Made by a program: the position numbers and the translations under genes. Shown piece after piece: positions 6,756 through 14,492 of a DNA stretch of 24,871 bases. The stretch spans positions 1 to 24,871 of the forward strand of contig DATGKD010000033.1 of the NCBI GenBank assembly GCA_035294855.1, given 5' to 3'. Numbering within the stretch: position 1 is the stretch's first letter; each line of letters begins with the position of its first letter. Under the pieces are notes generated by a model that did not search any database, was not told the origin of the DNA, and saw only the letters and a program-made list of their open reading frames with translations. The DNA is from DATGKD01 sp035294855 (GTDB lineage Bacteria; Actinomycetota; Acidimicrobiia; Acidimicrobiales; UBA8190).

Positions 6756-8071
6756 CCGAGCGGCGCCCCGAGCGCCCCGACGACGTGGCGCCGGTCGCGG
6801 CCGTCATCGGCGCGGGCTACGTCGGGCTCACGACCGCGGTGTGCCTGGCGCACCTCGGTTGCCAGGTGACGTGCGGCGAGATCGATCCCGCCAAGGTCGA
6901 GCGCCTGGCGCGGGGCGAGCCCACCATCGTCGAGGACGGATTGGCCGAGACGATGAGCGAGGGCCTCGAGTCCGGGCGCCTGCGCTTCGTCGTCGGAGCG
7001 CCGGCCGCGGTCGTGGGGGCGGAGTTCGTGTTCCTGTGCGTGCCCACGCCGCAAGGCTCGGACGGCGGGGCCGACCTCCGGGCGCTCGAGTCGGTGGCCG
7101 TCGAGATCGGCCCCGTGCTCGAGCGTGGGGCCGTCGTCGTCAACAAGTCGACGGTGCCGGTGGGCTCGACGCACCTCGTGGAGCAGCTGCTCGAAAGGCC
7201 CGACGTGTCGGTGGTGTCGAACCCCGAGTTCCTGCGCGAGGGGTCGGCGATCCACGACGCGCTCCATCCCGACCGGATCGTGGTCGGCGCCGACGACCAG
7301 GCCGCCGCGGCCCGAGTGGGGGCGTTGTTCGCGTCGACCCAGGCGCCGCTCATCGTCACCGACGCCGCCACGGCGGAGACGATCAAGTACGCGTCCAACG
7401 CGTTCCTGGCCACCAAGCTGAGCTTCGTCAACGCCGTCGCCAATCTCTGCGAGGCGGTCGGGGCGGACGTGCGCGACGTCATGCTCGGCATGGCCTACGA
7501 CCACCGCATCGGCTTCGACTACCTGCGCCCGGGACCGGGGTGGGGCGGCTCGTGCCTTCCCAAGGACACCCGGGCGCTGGTGAAGATCGGGGAGATGTCG
7601 GGCTACGAGTTTTCGTTGTTGCGCGGCGCCATCGAGACCAACGAGACCCAGCTCGCCTCCGTCGTCGCCAAGGTGGCCCGCGCCGTGGGCGGCTCCCTCG
7701 AGGGGTCGACCGTGGCGGCCTGGGGCCTCACGTTCAAGGCCGGCACCGACGACCGCCGCGACTCGCCCGCCGTCGAGATCGTTCGACGGCTCGTGGCCGC
7801 GGGAGCCAGCGTGCAGGCGTTCGATCCCACGGTGACGGGCGCCGTCCCGGAGCTCGCCTCGGGCGTGGACGTGCGGGTGGATGCCTACGCCGCCTGCGAG
7901 GGAGCGGCCTGTCTCGTGGTCCTGACCGAATGGGACGAGCTCCGGTGGCTGGACTTCACGAAGGTCCGAGACCTGATGGGGTCGCCGACCGTCGTCGACG
8001 CGCGCAACCTCCTCGACCCGACGGCGCTGCGGCGCATGGGCTTCTCCTACGTCGGCATCGGCCGGCCGTGA
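6752..8071 (+). CDS. ugd: UDP-glucose 6-dehydrogenase
   Basis: A 439-residue UDP-glucose/GDP-mannose dehydrogenase family protein: NAD-binding VIGAGYVGLTTAVCLAHLG near the N-terminus, CVPTPQ, NKSTVPVGST, NPEFLREGSA, the central ETIKYASNAFLATKLSF helix, and the catalytic-cysteine loop GPGWGGSCLPKD. TFKAGTDDRRDSPA marks the C-terminal UDP-binding domain. It oxidises UDP-glucose to UDP-glucuronate with two NAD+. The GTG start overlaps the rmlD stop by 4 nt and follows a purine-rich GGGAGGGCGG. The next gene, also overlapping by 4 nt, encodes the enzyme that would use its product, so these two form a UDP-GlcA/UDP-Xyl module. GDP-mannose as substrate is less likely given that neighbour. Confidence 0.95.
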   Translation: MTERRPERPDDVAPVAAVIGAGYVGLTTAVCLAHLGCQVTCGEIDPAKVERLARGEPTIVEDGLAETMSEGLESGRLRFVVGAPAAVVGAEFVFLCVPTPQGSDGGADLRALESVAVEIGPVLERGAVVVNKSTVPVGSTHLVEQLLERPDVSVVSNPEFLREGSAIHDALHPDRIVVGADDQAAAARVGALFASTQAPLIVTDAATAETIKYASNAFLATKLSFVNAVANLCEAVGADVRDVMLGMAYDHRIGFDYLRPGPGWGGSCLPKDTRALVKIGEMSGYEFSLLRGAIETNETQLASVVAKVARAVGGSLEGSTVAAWGLTFKAGTDDRRDSPAVEIVRRLVAAGASVQAFDPTVTGAVPELASGVDVRVDAYAACEGAACLVVLTEWDELRWLDFTKVRDLMGSPTVVDARNLLDPTALRRMGFSYVGIGRP

Positions 8072-9093
8072 CGGCGGCCGCGTCGGGGCGGCCCCGACGC
8101 GCGGTGGTGACCGGGGGTGCGGGGTTCCTCGGGTCGCACCTGTGCGAGGCGCTCCTGCGCCGGGGAGAGCACGTGGTCTGCGTGGACGACCTGTCGACCG
8201 GCGCCCTCGCCAATGTCGCCCCCTTGCAGGGGGAACCCGGGTTCGAGCTCGTGGTGGCTGACGCCAGTGCGGGCTTGCCCGTCGAGGGCCCCGTCGACGC
8301 GGTGTTCCACTTCGCGAGCCCGGCGTCGCCGCCGGACTACCTGGCCCGCCCGCGCGAGACGCTCGCGGTGGGCAGCGAAGGCACCCGCCACGCCCTCGAG
8401 CTCGCCGCCCGGAACGGGGCGCGCTTCCTCCTGGCGTCGACGAGCGAGGTGTACGGCGACCCGGCTGTGCACCCGCAGCCCGAGTCGTACTGGGGCAACG
8501 TCAACCCCGTCGGCCCCCGCAGCGTGTACGACGAGGCCAAGCGGTTCGCGGAGGCGCTCACCATGGCGTGGCACCGCGCCGAGGACACCGACGTCGGCAT
8601 CGTCCGCATCTTCAACACGTACGGGCCGCGCCTGCGGCCCGGCGACGGCCGCGTCGTGTCCAACTTCCTCGTGCAGGCGCTCGAGGGGCGACCGCTCACC
8701 GTGTACGGCGACGGCTCGCAGACGCGCAGCCTCTGCTACGTCGACGACGAGATCGCCGGCATCCTCGCCCTGTTCGACTCGGGGCTCGTCGGGCCGGTCA
8801 ACATCGGCAATCCTGCGGAGCTCGCCGTCCTCGACCTGGCGCGCGCCGTCGTCGAGCTCGTCGGGTCGTCGTCCCCGATCACGTTCGCGCCGCTGCCCGC
8901 CGACGACCCCACGCGACGCCGCCCGGACATCGGGCTCGCGCAGCGTGAGCTGGGATGGGAGCCCGTGGTCCCGCTGGAGGAAGGGCTGCGGCGGACTGCG
9001 GACTTCTTCCTTGCGTCGGAGTCCGGTGTCCCGACGATCAGCGGCCCGGCTGGCGAGCGAGGCGAACCGGGCGGTAGGCAGGTGCGCTTGTGA
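8068..9093 (+). CDS. uxs: UDP-glucuronate decarboxylase (UDP-xylose synthase)
   Basis: A 341-residue extended SDR protein with TGGAGFLGSHL near the N-terminus and the signature run of UDP-xylose synthases: HFASPASPPDY, STSEVYGDP, HPQPESYWGNVNPVGPRS, the active YDEAKR, RIFNTYGPR, GDGRVVSNF and YGDGSQTRSLCYVDD. It oxidatively decarboxylates UDP-GlcA to UDP-xylose through a bound NAD+ cycle. The N-terminus is short (no membrane anchor), so the enzyme should be soluble. The GTG start overlaps the ugd stop by 4 nt, and its own stop overlaps the following GT2 start by 4 nt. The presence of ugd directly upstream strongly supports the assignment. The product suggests xylose, or a derived pentose, in the surface glycan. 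Confidence 0.93.
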   Translation: MTAAASGRPRRAVVTGGAGFLGSHLCEALLRRGEHVVCVDDLSTGALANVAPLQGEPGFELVVADASAGLPVEGPVDAVFHFASPASPPDYLARPRETLAVGSEGTRHALELAARNGARFLLASTSEVYGDPAVHPQPESYWGNVNPVGPRSVYDEAKRFAEALTMAWHRAEDTDVGIVRIFNTYGPRLRPGDGRVVSNFLVQALEGRPLTVYGDGSQTRSLCYVDDEIAGILALFDSGLVGPVNIGNPAELAVLDLARAVVELVGSSSPITFAPLPADDPTRRRPDIGLAQRELGWEPVVPLEEGLRRTADFFLASESGVPTISGPAGERGEPGGRQVRL

Positions 9094-9812
9094 CCGATGC
9101 CAGCCGGCCGGTGCCGGAGTACCGCACGTTGTCCGTCATCGTCCCCGTGTACAACGAGCGCAACACGGTGGCCGAGATCCTCCGACGCATCCGCGCCGTC
9201 GAGCTTCCTTTGCAGCTCGAGGTCATCGTGGTCGACGACGGCTCGACCGACGGGACCGACAAGGTCCTCGCGGCACTGGAGGACTCGACCGTCCGGGTCG
9301 TCACCCACCCGGACAACACGGGCAAGTCGGCCGCCGTGCGCACGGGGATCGGCACCGCCCGGGGTGAGCTCGTGCTCATCCAGGACGCCGACCTCGAGTA
9401 CGACCCCGACGACTGGCCCCGGCTCCTCGACCCGGTCCTGAAGGGCAAGGCCGACGTCGTCTACGGCAGCCGGTTCACCGGAGAGCACCGTCCGATGCGG
9501 CCGTCGCAGTGGCTCGGCAACCGGCTGCTGACACTGACCACCAACGTGCTGTACCGCTCGACGTTGTCGGACATGGAGACCTGTTACAAGCTGTTCGACC
9601 GCCGAGTCTTGGAAGGCGTGACCATCGAGTCCGACCGGTTCGACTTCGAACCCGAGATCACCGCCAAGGTGCTCCGCCGGGGCTATCGCATCTACGAGGT
9701 CCCCGTCTCCTATACCGGCCGCGACGCGTCGGAGGGGACCAAGTTCCACTGGCGCGACGGCGTGCGCGCGCTGACGACGCTCGTCCGCTACCGGCTGGCG
9801 CGCCGGGTCTGA
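9090..9812 (+). CDS. GT2 glycosyltransferase, polyprenyl-phosphate mannosyl/glucosyl-transferase type
   Basis: A 240-residue single-domain GT-A enzyme. It has VIVPVYNERNT, VVDDGSTDGT (about 48-56), the metal-binding QDADLEYDP (Asp99, Asp101), YGSRF, then METCYKLFDRR, FDFEPEI and VPVSYTGR, all characteristic of the DPM1-like branch that transfers a hexose onto dolichyl or polyprenyl phosphate. There is no C-terminal membrane segment, unlike the GtrB type. Such an enzyme would act at the cytoplasmic face of the membrane and make a lipid-linked sugar donor for transfer outside the cell, perhaps for the large membrane protein at 20839. Donor and acceptor cannot be read from sequence. The GTG start overlaps the uxs stop by 4 nt. 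Confidence 0.88.
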   Translation: MTDASRPVPEYRTLSVIVPVYNERNTVAEILRRIRAVELPLQLEVIVVDDGSTDGTDKVLAALEDSTVRVVTHPDNTGKSAAVRTGIGTARGELVLIQDADLEYDPDDWPRLLDPVLKGKADVVYGSRFTGEHRPMRPSQWLGNRLLTLTTNVLYRSTLSDMETCYKLFDRRVLEGVTIESDRFDFEPEITAKVLRRGYRIYEVPVSYTGRDASEGTKFHWRDGVRALTTLVRYRLARRV

Positions 9813-9813
9813 C

Positions 9814-10761
9814 GTGTCCGGCCCGGCCGGGAGCGTCACGCCAGCAGCGGTGTCGACGGACGTGTCCGCGGTCGTCGTGAACCACGACGCCGGCGACACG
9901 CTCCTCGAGTGCGTCGCCTCGTTGCGCAAGGAGGGCGTCTCCGAGGTGGTCGTGGTCGACAACGCCTCGACCGACGGGTCACCCGAGCGACTGCACGCCG
10001 CCGATCCTCGCGTCCACCTCGTGCGCACCGGGGCGAACCTCGGCTACGGCGCGGGGGCGAACCGGGGCATTGCGGTGAGCACGGGAGATCTCGTGGTCGT
10101 GTCGAACCCCGACGTGGCCGTGCACCCCGGAGCGCTCGACGTGCTGGGCGACGCCCTGCGGGCGGAGGCGACGCTCGCGATCGTGGGCCCGTGCATCGTC
10201 GAATCGGACGGGACGCGCTATCCGTCGGCGCGCCGATTCCCCTCGCTCGTCGACGCCGCCGGGCACGCGCTGCTCGCCGGGCTCGTCCCGCAGAACCGCT
10301 TCACGCGGCGCTACCGCATGGGCGACGCGCTCTCCCACGACACCGGTCGCGGCGTCACCGAGGTCGACTGGGTCTCCGGCGCCTGTTTCCTCGCCCGCCG
10401 GAAGGCCCTCGAAGAGCTCGGAGGCTTCGACGAGTCCTATTTCATGTACGCCGAGGATGCCGACCTCTGCTGGCGCGCCCACCGTGCCGGCTGGGGGGTG
10501 GCCTACGTGCCGGAGGCGGTGGTGACGCACGTGCAAGGCGTGTCGGCCGCACGACGGCCGTACCGGATGCTCCTCGCGCACCACCGCTCGGTGTTCCGCT
10601 TCGCGCGGCGCACCTCGTCGGGGTGGCGTCGCGCCACGCTGCCCGTGGTGGCGGTGTTCCTGGCGGTGCGTCTGGTGGCCCGCGTGCTGGGGCGCGTGCT
10701 CACGACGAAGGGGCGTCCGGCGCTCGATGCCGTACGCGGGGCCGCGCGCCCCGCCGAGTAG
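9814..10761 (+). CDS. GT2 glycosyltransferase, WbbL-like rhamnosyltransferase
   Basis: A 315-residue GT-A enzyme. Visible motifs are VVVNHDAGDTL, VVDNASTDGS, GANLGYGAGANRG, the metal-binding NPDV, TRYPSARRFPS, WVSGACFLARR and the acidic YFMYAEDADLCWRAH. These are typical of WbbL and related rhamnosyltransferases; in mycobacteria WbbL adds rhamnose from dTDP-Rha to GlcNAc-diphosphoryl-decaprenol, the linker of arabinogalactan. The C-terminus contains a basic/hydrophobic helix (VVAVFLAVRLVARVLGRVL) that could hold it at the membrane. The GTG start lies 1 nt after the preceding stop. The co-occurrence with rmlD upstream and a ManB-like gene downstream is the same association as Rv3264c-Rv3266c. 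Actual substrate is inferred only. Confidence 0.88.
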   Translation: MSGPAGSVTPAAVSTDVSAVVVNHDAGDTLLECVASLRKEGVSEVVVVDNASTDGSPERLHAADPRVHLVRTGANLGYGAGANRGIAVSTGDLVVVSNPDVAVHPGALDVLGDALRAEATLAIVGPCIVESDGTRYPSARRFPSLVDAAGHALLAGLVPQNRFTRRYRMGDALSHDTGRGVTEVDWVSGACFLARRKALEELGGFDESYFMYAEDADLCWRAHRAGWGVAYVPEAVVTHVQGVSAARRPYRMLLAHHRSVFRFARRTSSGWRRATLPVVAVFLAVRLVARVLGRVLTTKGRPALDAVRGAARPAE

Positions 10762-10764
10762 GGT
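10759..10764 (+). promoter_or_regulatory. Possible internal -10 box (TAGGGT)
   Basis: TAGGGT overlaps the TAG stop of the WbbL-like gene and ends 12 nt before the ATG of the next gene. That is slightly too far for a leaderless start but compatible with a very short leader. It may add an internal promoter to the run; the base match is the same as at birA and cofD. Confidence 0.3.
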
Positions 10765-10776
10765 TGCCCCTCGGCC

Positions 10777-11571
10777 ATGCCCAGCAGAGACACCGGCAAA
10801 TGGGTGCAGCGCGCGGCGTCGACGGGCGGCGGGCGGACCTACCGCGGCCAGATGCCGGTGAAGTGGTACGGCAGCCTGGTGATGATCTGCCTGCTCGGCG
10901 TGACCGCCGTCGTCTACAGCCGCTACGAGCGCCAGCACCCCGTGTCGGGCCCGGCTCCGACGGTGGGGACCACGTGGCATGCGGCCCTGGCGTTCGACGT
11001 GTGTGGGGCACTGCAGCCCAGCCTGGCCGCCAACTCCAACCTCAGCGGGGGCTCCGTGCCCGGGATCCGCACCGACGGCGGCGGCGTGGTGCTCATCGCG
11101 CCGACTGCCGCCAAGGACGCGGGCAGCAACGCCACGCTCGCTCGGTTCGTCCAGTACTACCCGAAGTTGACGTTCACCTCGTCGAAGCTGCAGTTGCCGG
11201 GCAGCCGCGAGTACCGCAACGGCCAGGCATGCCCTGCCGGGACCCCGGACGCGGGACGGCACGGATCGGTCCGGATCGCCGTGTGGTCGAGCTTCTCGGG
11301 CGCGGGCTCGCAGCACTCCGTGACGTACATCGACCCGGCCGCGGTCAAGTTCGCCAAAGGCCAGCTGATCACCGCGGCCTTCGTGCCGAGCGGCGCGTCG
11401 GTGCCGAAACCGAGCGCGCAGACGATCCTCGCCCTGCTCCAGGCAGAGTCGGGGACGGCCAACCCCTCCACGGCGTCGACCGTCCCGTCGGTGACGACGC
11501 CGACCACCTCGCCCTCGATCACCTCGCCCCCGACCACCTCGCCCTCGACGTCCACGACCAAGGCGAAGTGA
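10777..11571 (+). CDS. Unidentified single-pass membrane protein with extracytoplasmic domain
   Basis: A 264-residue protein that I cannot assign to a characterised family. A basic, hydrophilic cytoplasmic head of about 28 residues is followed by one membrane segment (WYGSLVMICLLGVTAVVY, about 29-46). An extracytoplasmic domain follows, containing the motifs HAALAFDVCG and GIRTDGGGVVLIAP and later RNGQACP. Those two blocks carry the domain's only cysteines, which could pair outside the membrane. The last roughly 40 residues are a Ser/Thr/Pro tail ending TTKAK, typical of exposed or glycosylated linkers. I do not see LytR-CpsA-Psr or LytR_C signatures. It sits between the WbbL-like and ManB-like genes, and its stop overlaps the latter's start by 4 nt, so a role in envelope glycan assembly is plausible by context only. 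Confidence 0.85.
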   Translation: MPSRDTGKWVQRAASTGGGRTYRGQMPVKWYGSLVMICLLGVTAVVYSRYERQHPVSGPAPTVGTTWHAALAFDVCGALQPSLAANSNLSGGSVPGIRTDGGGVVLIAPTAAKDAGSNATLARFVQYYPKLTFTSSKLQLPGSREYRNGQACPAGTPDAGRHGSVRIAVWSSFSGAGSQHSVTYIDPAAVKFAKGQLITAAFVPSGASVPKPSAQTILALLQAESGTANPSTASTVPSVTTPTTSPSITSPPTTSPSTSTTKAK

Positions 11572-12656
11572 AGGCCGTCGTCCTGCTCGGCGGCGAGGGG
11601 ACGCGCCTGCGCCCGCTGACCTACACCACTCCCAAGCAGCTGCTGCCGGTGGTCGAGGTGCCGATGCTCGAACGGGTCGTCGACCACTTGGCGTCCCATG
11701 ACGTGGACGAGGTCGTGCTGTCGCTCGGCTACCGCCCGGACGCCTTCGTGGCCGCCTACCCGGACGCCGCGGTGGGCAAGACGGCCGTCACCTATGCGCG
11801 CGAGCCTCACCCCCTCGACACCGCGGGGGCCATCGCGTTCGCGGCGCGTGTCGCCCGGATCCGCGAGACGTTCCTCGCGGTGAACGGTGACGTGCTCACG
11901 GACTTGGACGTGACCGCGCTCGTGAGGTTCCACCGCGACCGGGGAGCGGCGGCAACCATCCACCTGACGGCGGTCGACGATCCGAGTCGTTTCGGCGTGG
12001 TGCCGACCGACGACGACGGGCGCGTTCTCGCCTTCGTCGAGAAGCCACCGCCGGGCGAAGCTCCCACCAATCTCATCAACGCCGGGACGTACGTCCTCGA
12101 GCCTTCCGTCGTCGAGCGTGTGCCGGACGGAGCCCGGATGTCCATCGAGCGCCAGGTGTTCCCGGACATGGCGGCCGAGGGCGAGGTGTACGCGTGGCCG
12201 AGCGACGCCTACTGGCTCGACACCGGGACACCGACGGCATATCTGAAGGCACAGGCGGACCTTCTCGACGGGACGCGGCCGGGGCCTCCCGCTCCGGGAG
12301 CGCAACCCCTGGGCGACGGGGTCTGGGTGCTCGGGTCGCCGGTCATCGAGGGCGAGGTGCGCGCCAGCAGCCTCATCGCGGACGGCGCCACCGTGGGAGC
12401 CGACGCCGTCGTGGCCGACACCGTGGTGGGTGCCCGGTGCCATGTCGCCCCCGGCGCGTGTGTCGAAGGCTCGGTGCTGTTGCCGGGCGCCCGAGTCGAA
12501 TCCGACGCTGTCGTCATTGGCTCGATCCTGGGCCACGACTGCGTCGTCGAGCAGGGCTGTCGTGTCTTGCCCGTGACCGTGGTCGCGGACGGCGTCGCCG
12601 TCCCCCCGGGTTCTCGGCTCGACGACGCCCGATTCCCGGCGGACATGGCGCTGTGA
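11568..12656 (+). CDS. Sugar-1-phosphate nucleotidyltransferase, ManB/GMP-pyrophosphorylase-like
   Basis: A 362-residue two-domain enzyme. The N-terminal catalytic domain shows the nucleotide-binding GGEGTRLRPLT, TPKQLLPV, the metal-binding VNGDVLTD, the sugar-binding FVEKP and LINAGTYV, and YWLDTGTP. The C-terminal third is a left-handed beta-helix with hexapeptide-type repeats (VIEGEVRASSLIADGATVGADAVV onward, in short). This layout and the GDVL, INAG and DTGTP spacing match actinobacterial mannose-1-phosphate guanylyltransferases such as Rv3264c (ManB). RmlA-type thymidylyltransferases usually lack the long hexapeptide tail. It would therefore provide GDP-mannose, the precursor for the Rmd-like enzyme at 19156. 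Glucose-1-phosphate as substrate is the main alternative. The GTG start overlaps the upstream stop (GTGA). Confidence 0.88.
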   Translation: MKAVVLLGGEGTRLRPLTYTTPKQLLPVVEVPMLERVVDHLASHDVDEVVLSLGYRPDAFVAAYPDAAVGKTAVTYAREPHPLDTAGAIAFAARVARIRETFLAVNGDVLTDLDVTALVRFHRDRGAAATIHLTAVDDPSRFGVVPTDDDGRVLAFVEKPPPGEAPTNLINAGTYVLEPSVVERVPDGARMSIERQVFPDMAAEGEVYAWPSDAYWLDTGTPTAYLKAQADLLDGTRPGPPAPGAQPLGDGVWVLGSPVIEGEVRASSLIADGATVGADAVVADTVVGARCHVAPGACVEGSVLLPGARVESDAVVIGSILGHDCVVEQGCRVLPVTVVADGVAVPPGSRLDDARFPADMAL

Positions 12657-12676
12657 CGCGGCGCGCGATCGGATCC

Positions 12677-12683
12677 GGAGGAA
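12677..12683 (+). promoter_or_regulatory. Strong ribosome-binding site deciding the galE-like start
   Basis: GGAGGAA lies 4 nt before the GTG at 12688. This is one of the clearest Shine-Dalgarno sequences in the window and favours 12688 over the nearby in-frame GTG at 12694 and ATG at 12697. Confidence 0.7.
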
Positions 12684-12687
12684 GCAC

Positions 12688-13641
12688 GTGCGCGTGATGG
12701 TGACCGGGGGAGCCGGTTTCATCGGCTCGAACCTCGTCGACCGGCTGCTCGCCGAGGGCAACGTCGTCGACGTCGTGGACGACCTGACGACGGGCTCCCT
12801 CGGAAACCTGACAGACGCCCGCGCCTCGTCGTCGCGTTCCTTCGGGTTCCACCAGCTCGACATCCGCTCTCCCGAGCTGGTCGAGGTGATGGGCCGCCGC
12901 CGGCCCGAGGTGGTCTTCCACCTCGCGGCCCAGGCGGACGTGCGCGTCTCGGTGGAGCGCCCGGTGTTCGACGCGGACGTCAACGTCCTCGGCACGCTCC
13001 GGGTGCTCGAGGGGGCGCGTGCCGCCGGGAGTTCACGGGTCGTCTTCGCCGCGAGCGGCGGCACGCTCTACGGAGAGGTGGACACTTCTGAGCTGCCCGT
13101 CAAGGAATCGTGCCCGCACCGCCCGCTGTCGCCCTACGGCGTCTCCAAGAAGGCGGCGATCGACTACCTCACCGCGTACCGGGCGCTCCATGATCTCGAG
13201 TTCTCCGCTCTCGCCTTGGCCAACGTGTACGGCCCCCGTCAGGACCCCTTCGGCGAAGCCGGGGTCGTGGCGATCTTCGCCGAGCGGCTGCTTCGCGGCG
13301 AGCCGGTGACGATCTTCGGGGACGGCGAGCAGACCCGCGATTTCGTGTTCGTCGACGACGTCGTCGACGCGTTCGTCCGGGCGGCGACACGGGGTGGGGG
13401 ACTCGTCCTCAACATCGGCACGGGCCGGGAGCTGAGCGTGAAGGAGCTGGCCACGGTGATGGCGAGCCGCGCCGGGGTGAAGACCCCCCCGGTCCATGCT
13501 CCGGAGCGGCTCGGCGAATTGCGGCGTAGTGCTCTCGACCCGGGACGCGCCGGCATCCACCTCGGATGGAAGGCGTGGACGTCGACCGAGGACGGCATCG
13601 ACGCCGTGCTCGAGCACATGCGGCGGGCACGCCCGGGCTGA
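12688..13641 (+). CDS. NAD-dependent sugar epimerase, UDP-glucose 4-epimerase-like
   Basis: A 317-residue extended SDR enzyme with TGGAGFIGSNLVDRLL, DDLTTG, HLAAQADVRVSVE, ASGGTLYGE, the active YGVSKKA, LANVYGPRQDP and GDGEQTRDFVFVDDVVDA. This is the pattern of actinobacterial GalE-type 4-epimerases, in which the Ser/Thr motif reads SGGxLYG. It would interconvert UDP-Glc and UDP-Gal, or the GlcNAc or GlcA equivalents; specificity cannot be read from sequence. It is the last gene of the run: 31 nt after the ManB-like gene, with its own strong ribosome-binding site, and convergent with cofE. Confidence 0.88.
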   Translation: MRVMVTGGAGFIGSNLVDRLLAEGNVVDVVDDLTTGSLGNLTDARASSSRSFGFHQLDIRSPELVEVMGRRRPEVVFHLAAQADVRVSVERPVFDADVNVLGTLRVLEGARAAGSSRVVFAASGGTLYGEVDTSELPVKESCPHRPLSPYGVSKKAAIDYLTAYRALHDLEFSALALANVYGPRQDPFGEAGVVAIFAERLLRGEPVTIFGDGEQTRDFVFVDDVVDAFVRAATRGGGLVLNIGTGRELSVKELATVMASRAGVKTPPVHAPERLGELRRSALDPGRAGIHLGWKAWTSTEDGIDAVLEHMRRARPG

Positions 13642-13655
13642 GCTCTCTCGGAGGG

Positions 13656-13682
13656 TCTCCCGGGAGAGCCCGGGATCCGGGC
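13656..13682. terminator. Possible bidirectional terminator between convergent galE-like and cofE genes
   Basis: The 64-nt gap between the two stop codons holds a perfect palindrome TCTCCCGGGAGA (13656-13667), immediately followed by a short hairpin GCCCGG-GAT-CCGGGC (13668-13682). Neither has a U-tract. Their position between convergent genes is what makes a termination role plausible. Confidence 0.4.
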
Positions 13683-13705
13683 ACTCGGGACCAGCGCACT
13701 CGTGA

Positions 13706-14473
13706 TCAGCGAAAGAGATCCTCGCCGGGGGGCCGCAGGACCTCGTCGGTCACCGAACCCGTCCGGAGCACCCCCGGATCCACACCGCGTACGACGGCGA
13801 CGGGCACGCCGCGGGCCTTGCCCATGACGAGCTCCGCCGCAGAGGCGATCTCGTCGACGACGCAGACCTCGGTAGACAGGAGCACCTGACCGCGCTGGTC
13901 GTGCGTCCCCCGCAAGTCCACCACCGCGGCGATCCCCGCACAGCCGATGGCCACGTCCGTGACGCCCTTGCGCCACGGGCGCCCGAAGGTGTCCGAGACG
14001 ATGACAGCCACCTCCACCCCGGCGCGGGCGCGCAAACCGTCGCGTATTCGGCGAGCGGATCGGTCGGGGTCTTCGGGGAGCAGGGCCGCCCAGCCGTCGT
14101 CGACGTTGGAGAGATCCACGCCGGCGTTGGCGCAGATGAAGCCGTGCCGGGTCTCGCACACGAGCAGGTCACCCCGGCGACGCAGCACCCGTACCGACTC
14201 GTCCTCGATCACCTGGCGACGAGCCTCGAGGTCCGCGTGGTCCAAGGGCACCAGGCGACCCTCTGATTTGGAGACGACCTTCTGTGTCACCACCACGACG
14301 TCGTGGTCACGCAACGAGACGCAGGCGGCGATGGCGCCGGCCAGGTCGTCACCGGGTCGGATCTCACCGATACCGGTGACGGGGAGGATCGACAGGCCTT
14401 CATGTCCCGCCGGTTCCTGCGGCTCGTCCGGATCCCGCGCGGTGTCGCCTGCTGACCAGGACGGAGTTGTCAC
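13706..14473 (-). CDS. cofE: Coenzyme F420-0:L-glutamate ligase
   Basis: A 255-residue, single-domain CofE. Visible blocks are LPVTGIGEIRPGDDL, the conserved VVTQKVVSKSEGR, then CETRHGFICANAGVDLSNVD, VSDTFGRPWRKGVTDVAIG and DEIASAAELVMGKA, all matching the F420 ligase family. It adds glutamates to F420-0 using GTP. Its length equals archaeal CofE, so it lacks the C-terminal nitroreductase-like domain fused in mycobacterial FbiB. I chose the GTG at 14471-14473 because it keeps about 28 residues before the conserved VTGIGEI, leaves a 19-nt gap to the upstream cofD, and has GGAG 9 nt upstream. That N-terminal extension (containing DPDEPQEP) is acidic and low in complexity, so a shorter start cannot be excluded. 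Forms an operon with cofD. Confidence 0.93.
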   Translation of the reverse strand: MTTPSWSAGDTARDPDEPQEPAGHEGLSILPVTGIGEIRPGDDLAGAIAACVSLRDHDVVVVTQKVVSKSEGRLVPLDHADLEARRQVIEDESVRVLRRRGDLLVCETRHGFICANAGVDLSNVDDGWAALLPEDPDRSARRIRDGLRARAGVEVAVIVSDTFGRPWRKGVTDVAIGCAGIAAVVDLRGTHDQRGQVLLSTEVCVVDEIASAAELVMGKARGVPVAVVRGVDPGVLRTGSVTDEVLRPPGEDLFR

Positions 14474-14492
14474 CTCCGGAGGCTCCGGATGC

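Noticed and set aside
10777..11571. Assignment as a LytR-CpsA-Psr or LytR C-terminal domain protein
   Set aside because: The single membrane segment, Ser/Thr tail and neighbourhood fit, but none of the LCP catalytic arginine/aspartate motifs or LytR_C blocks are visible.
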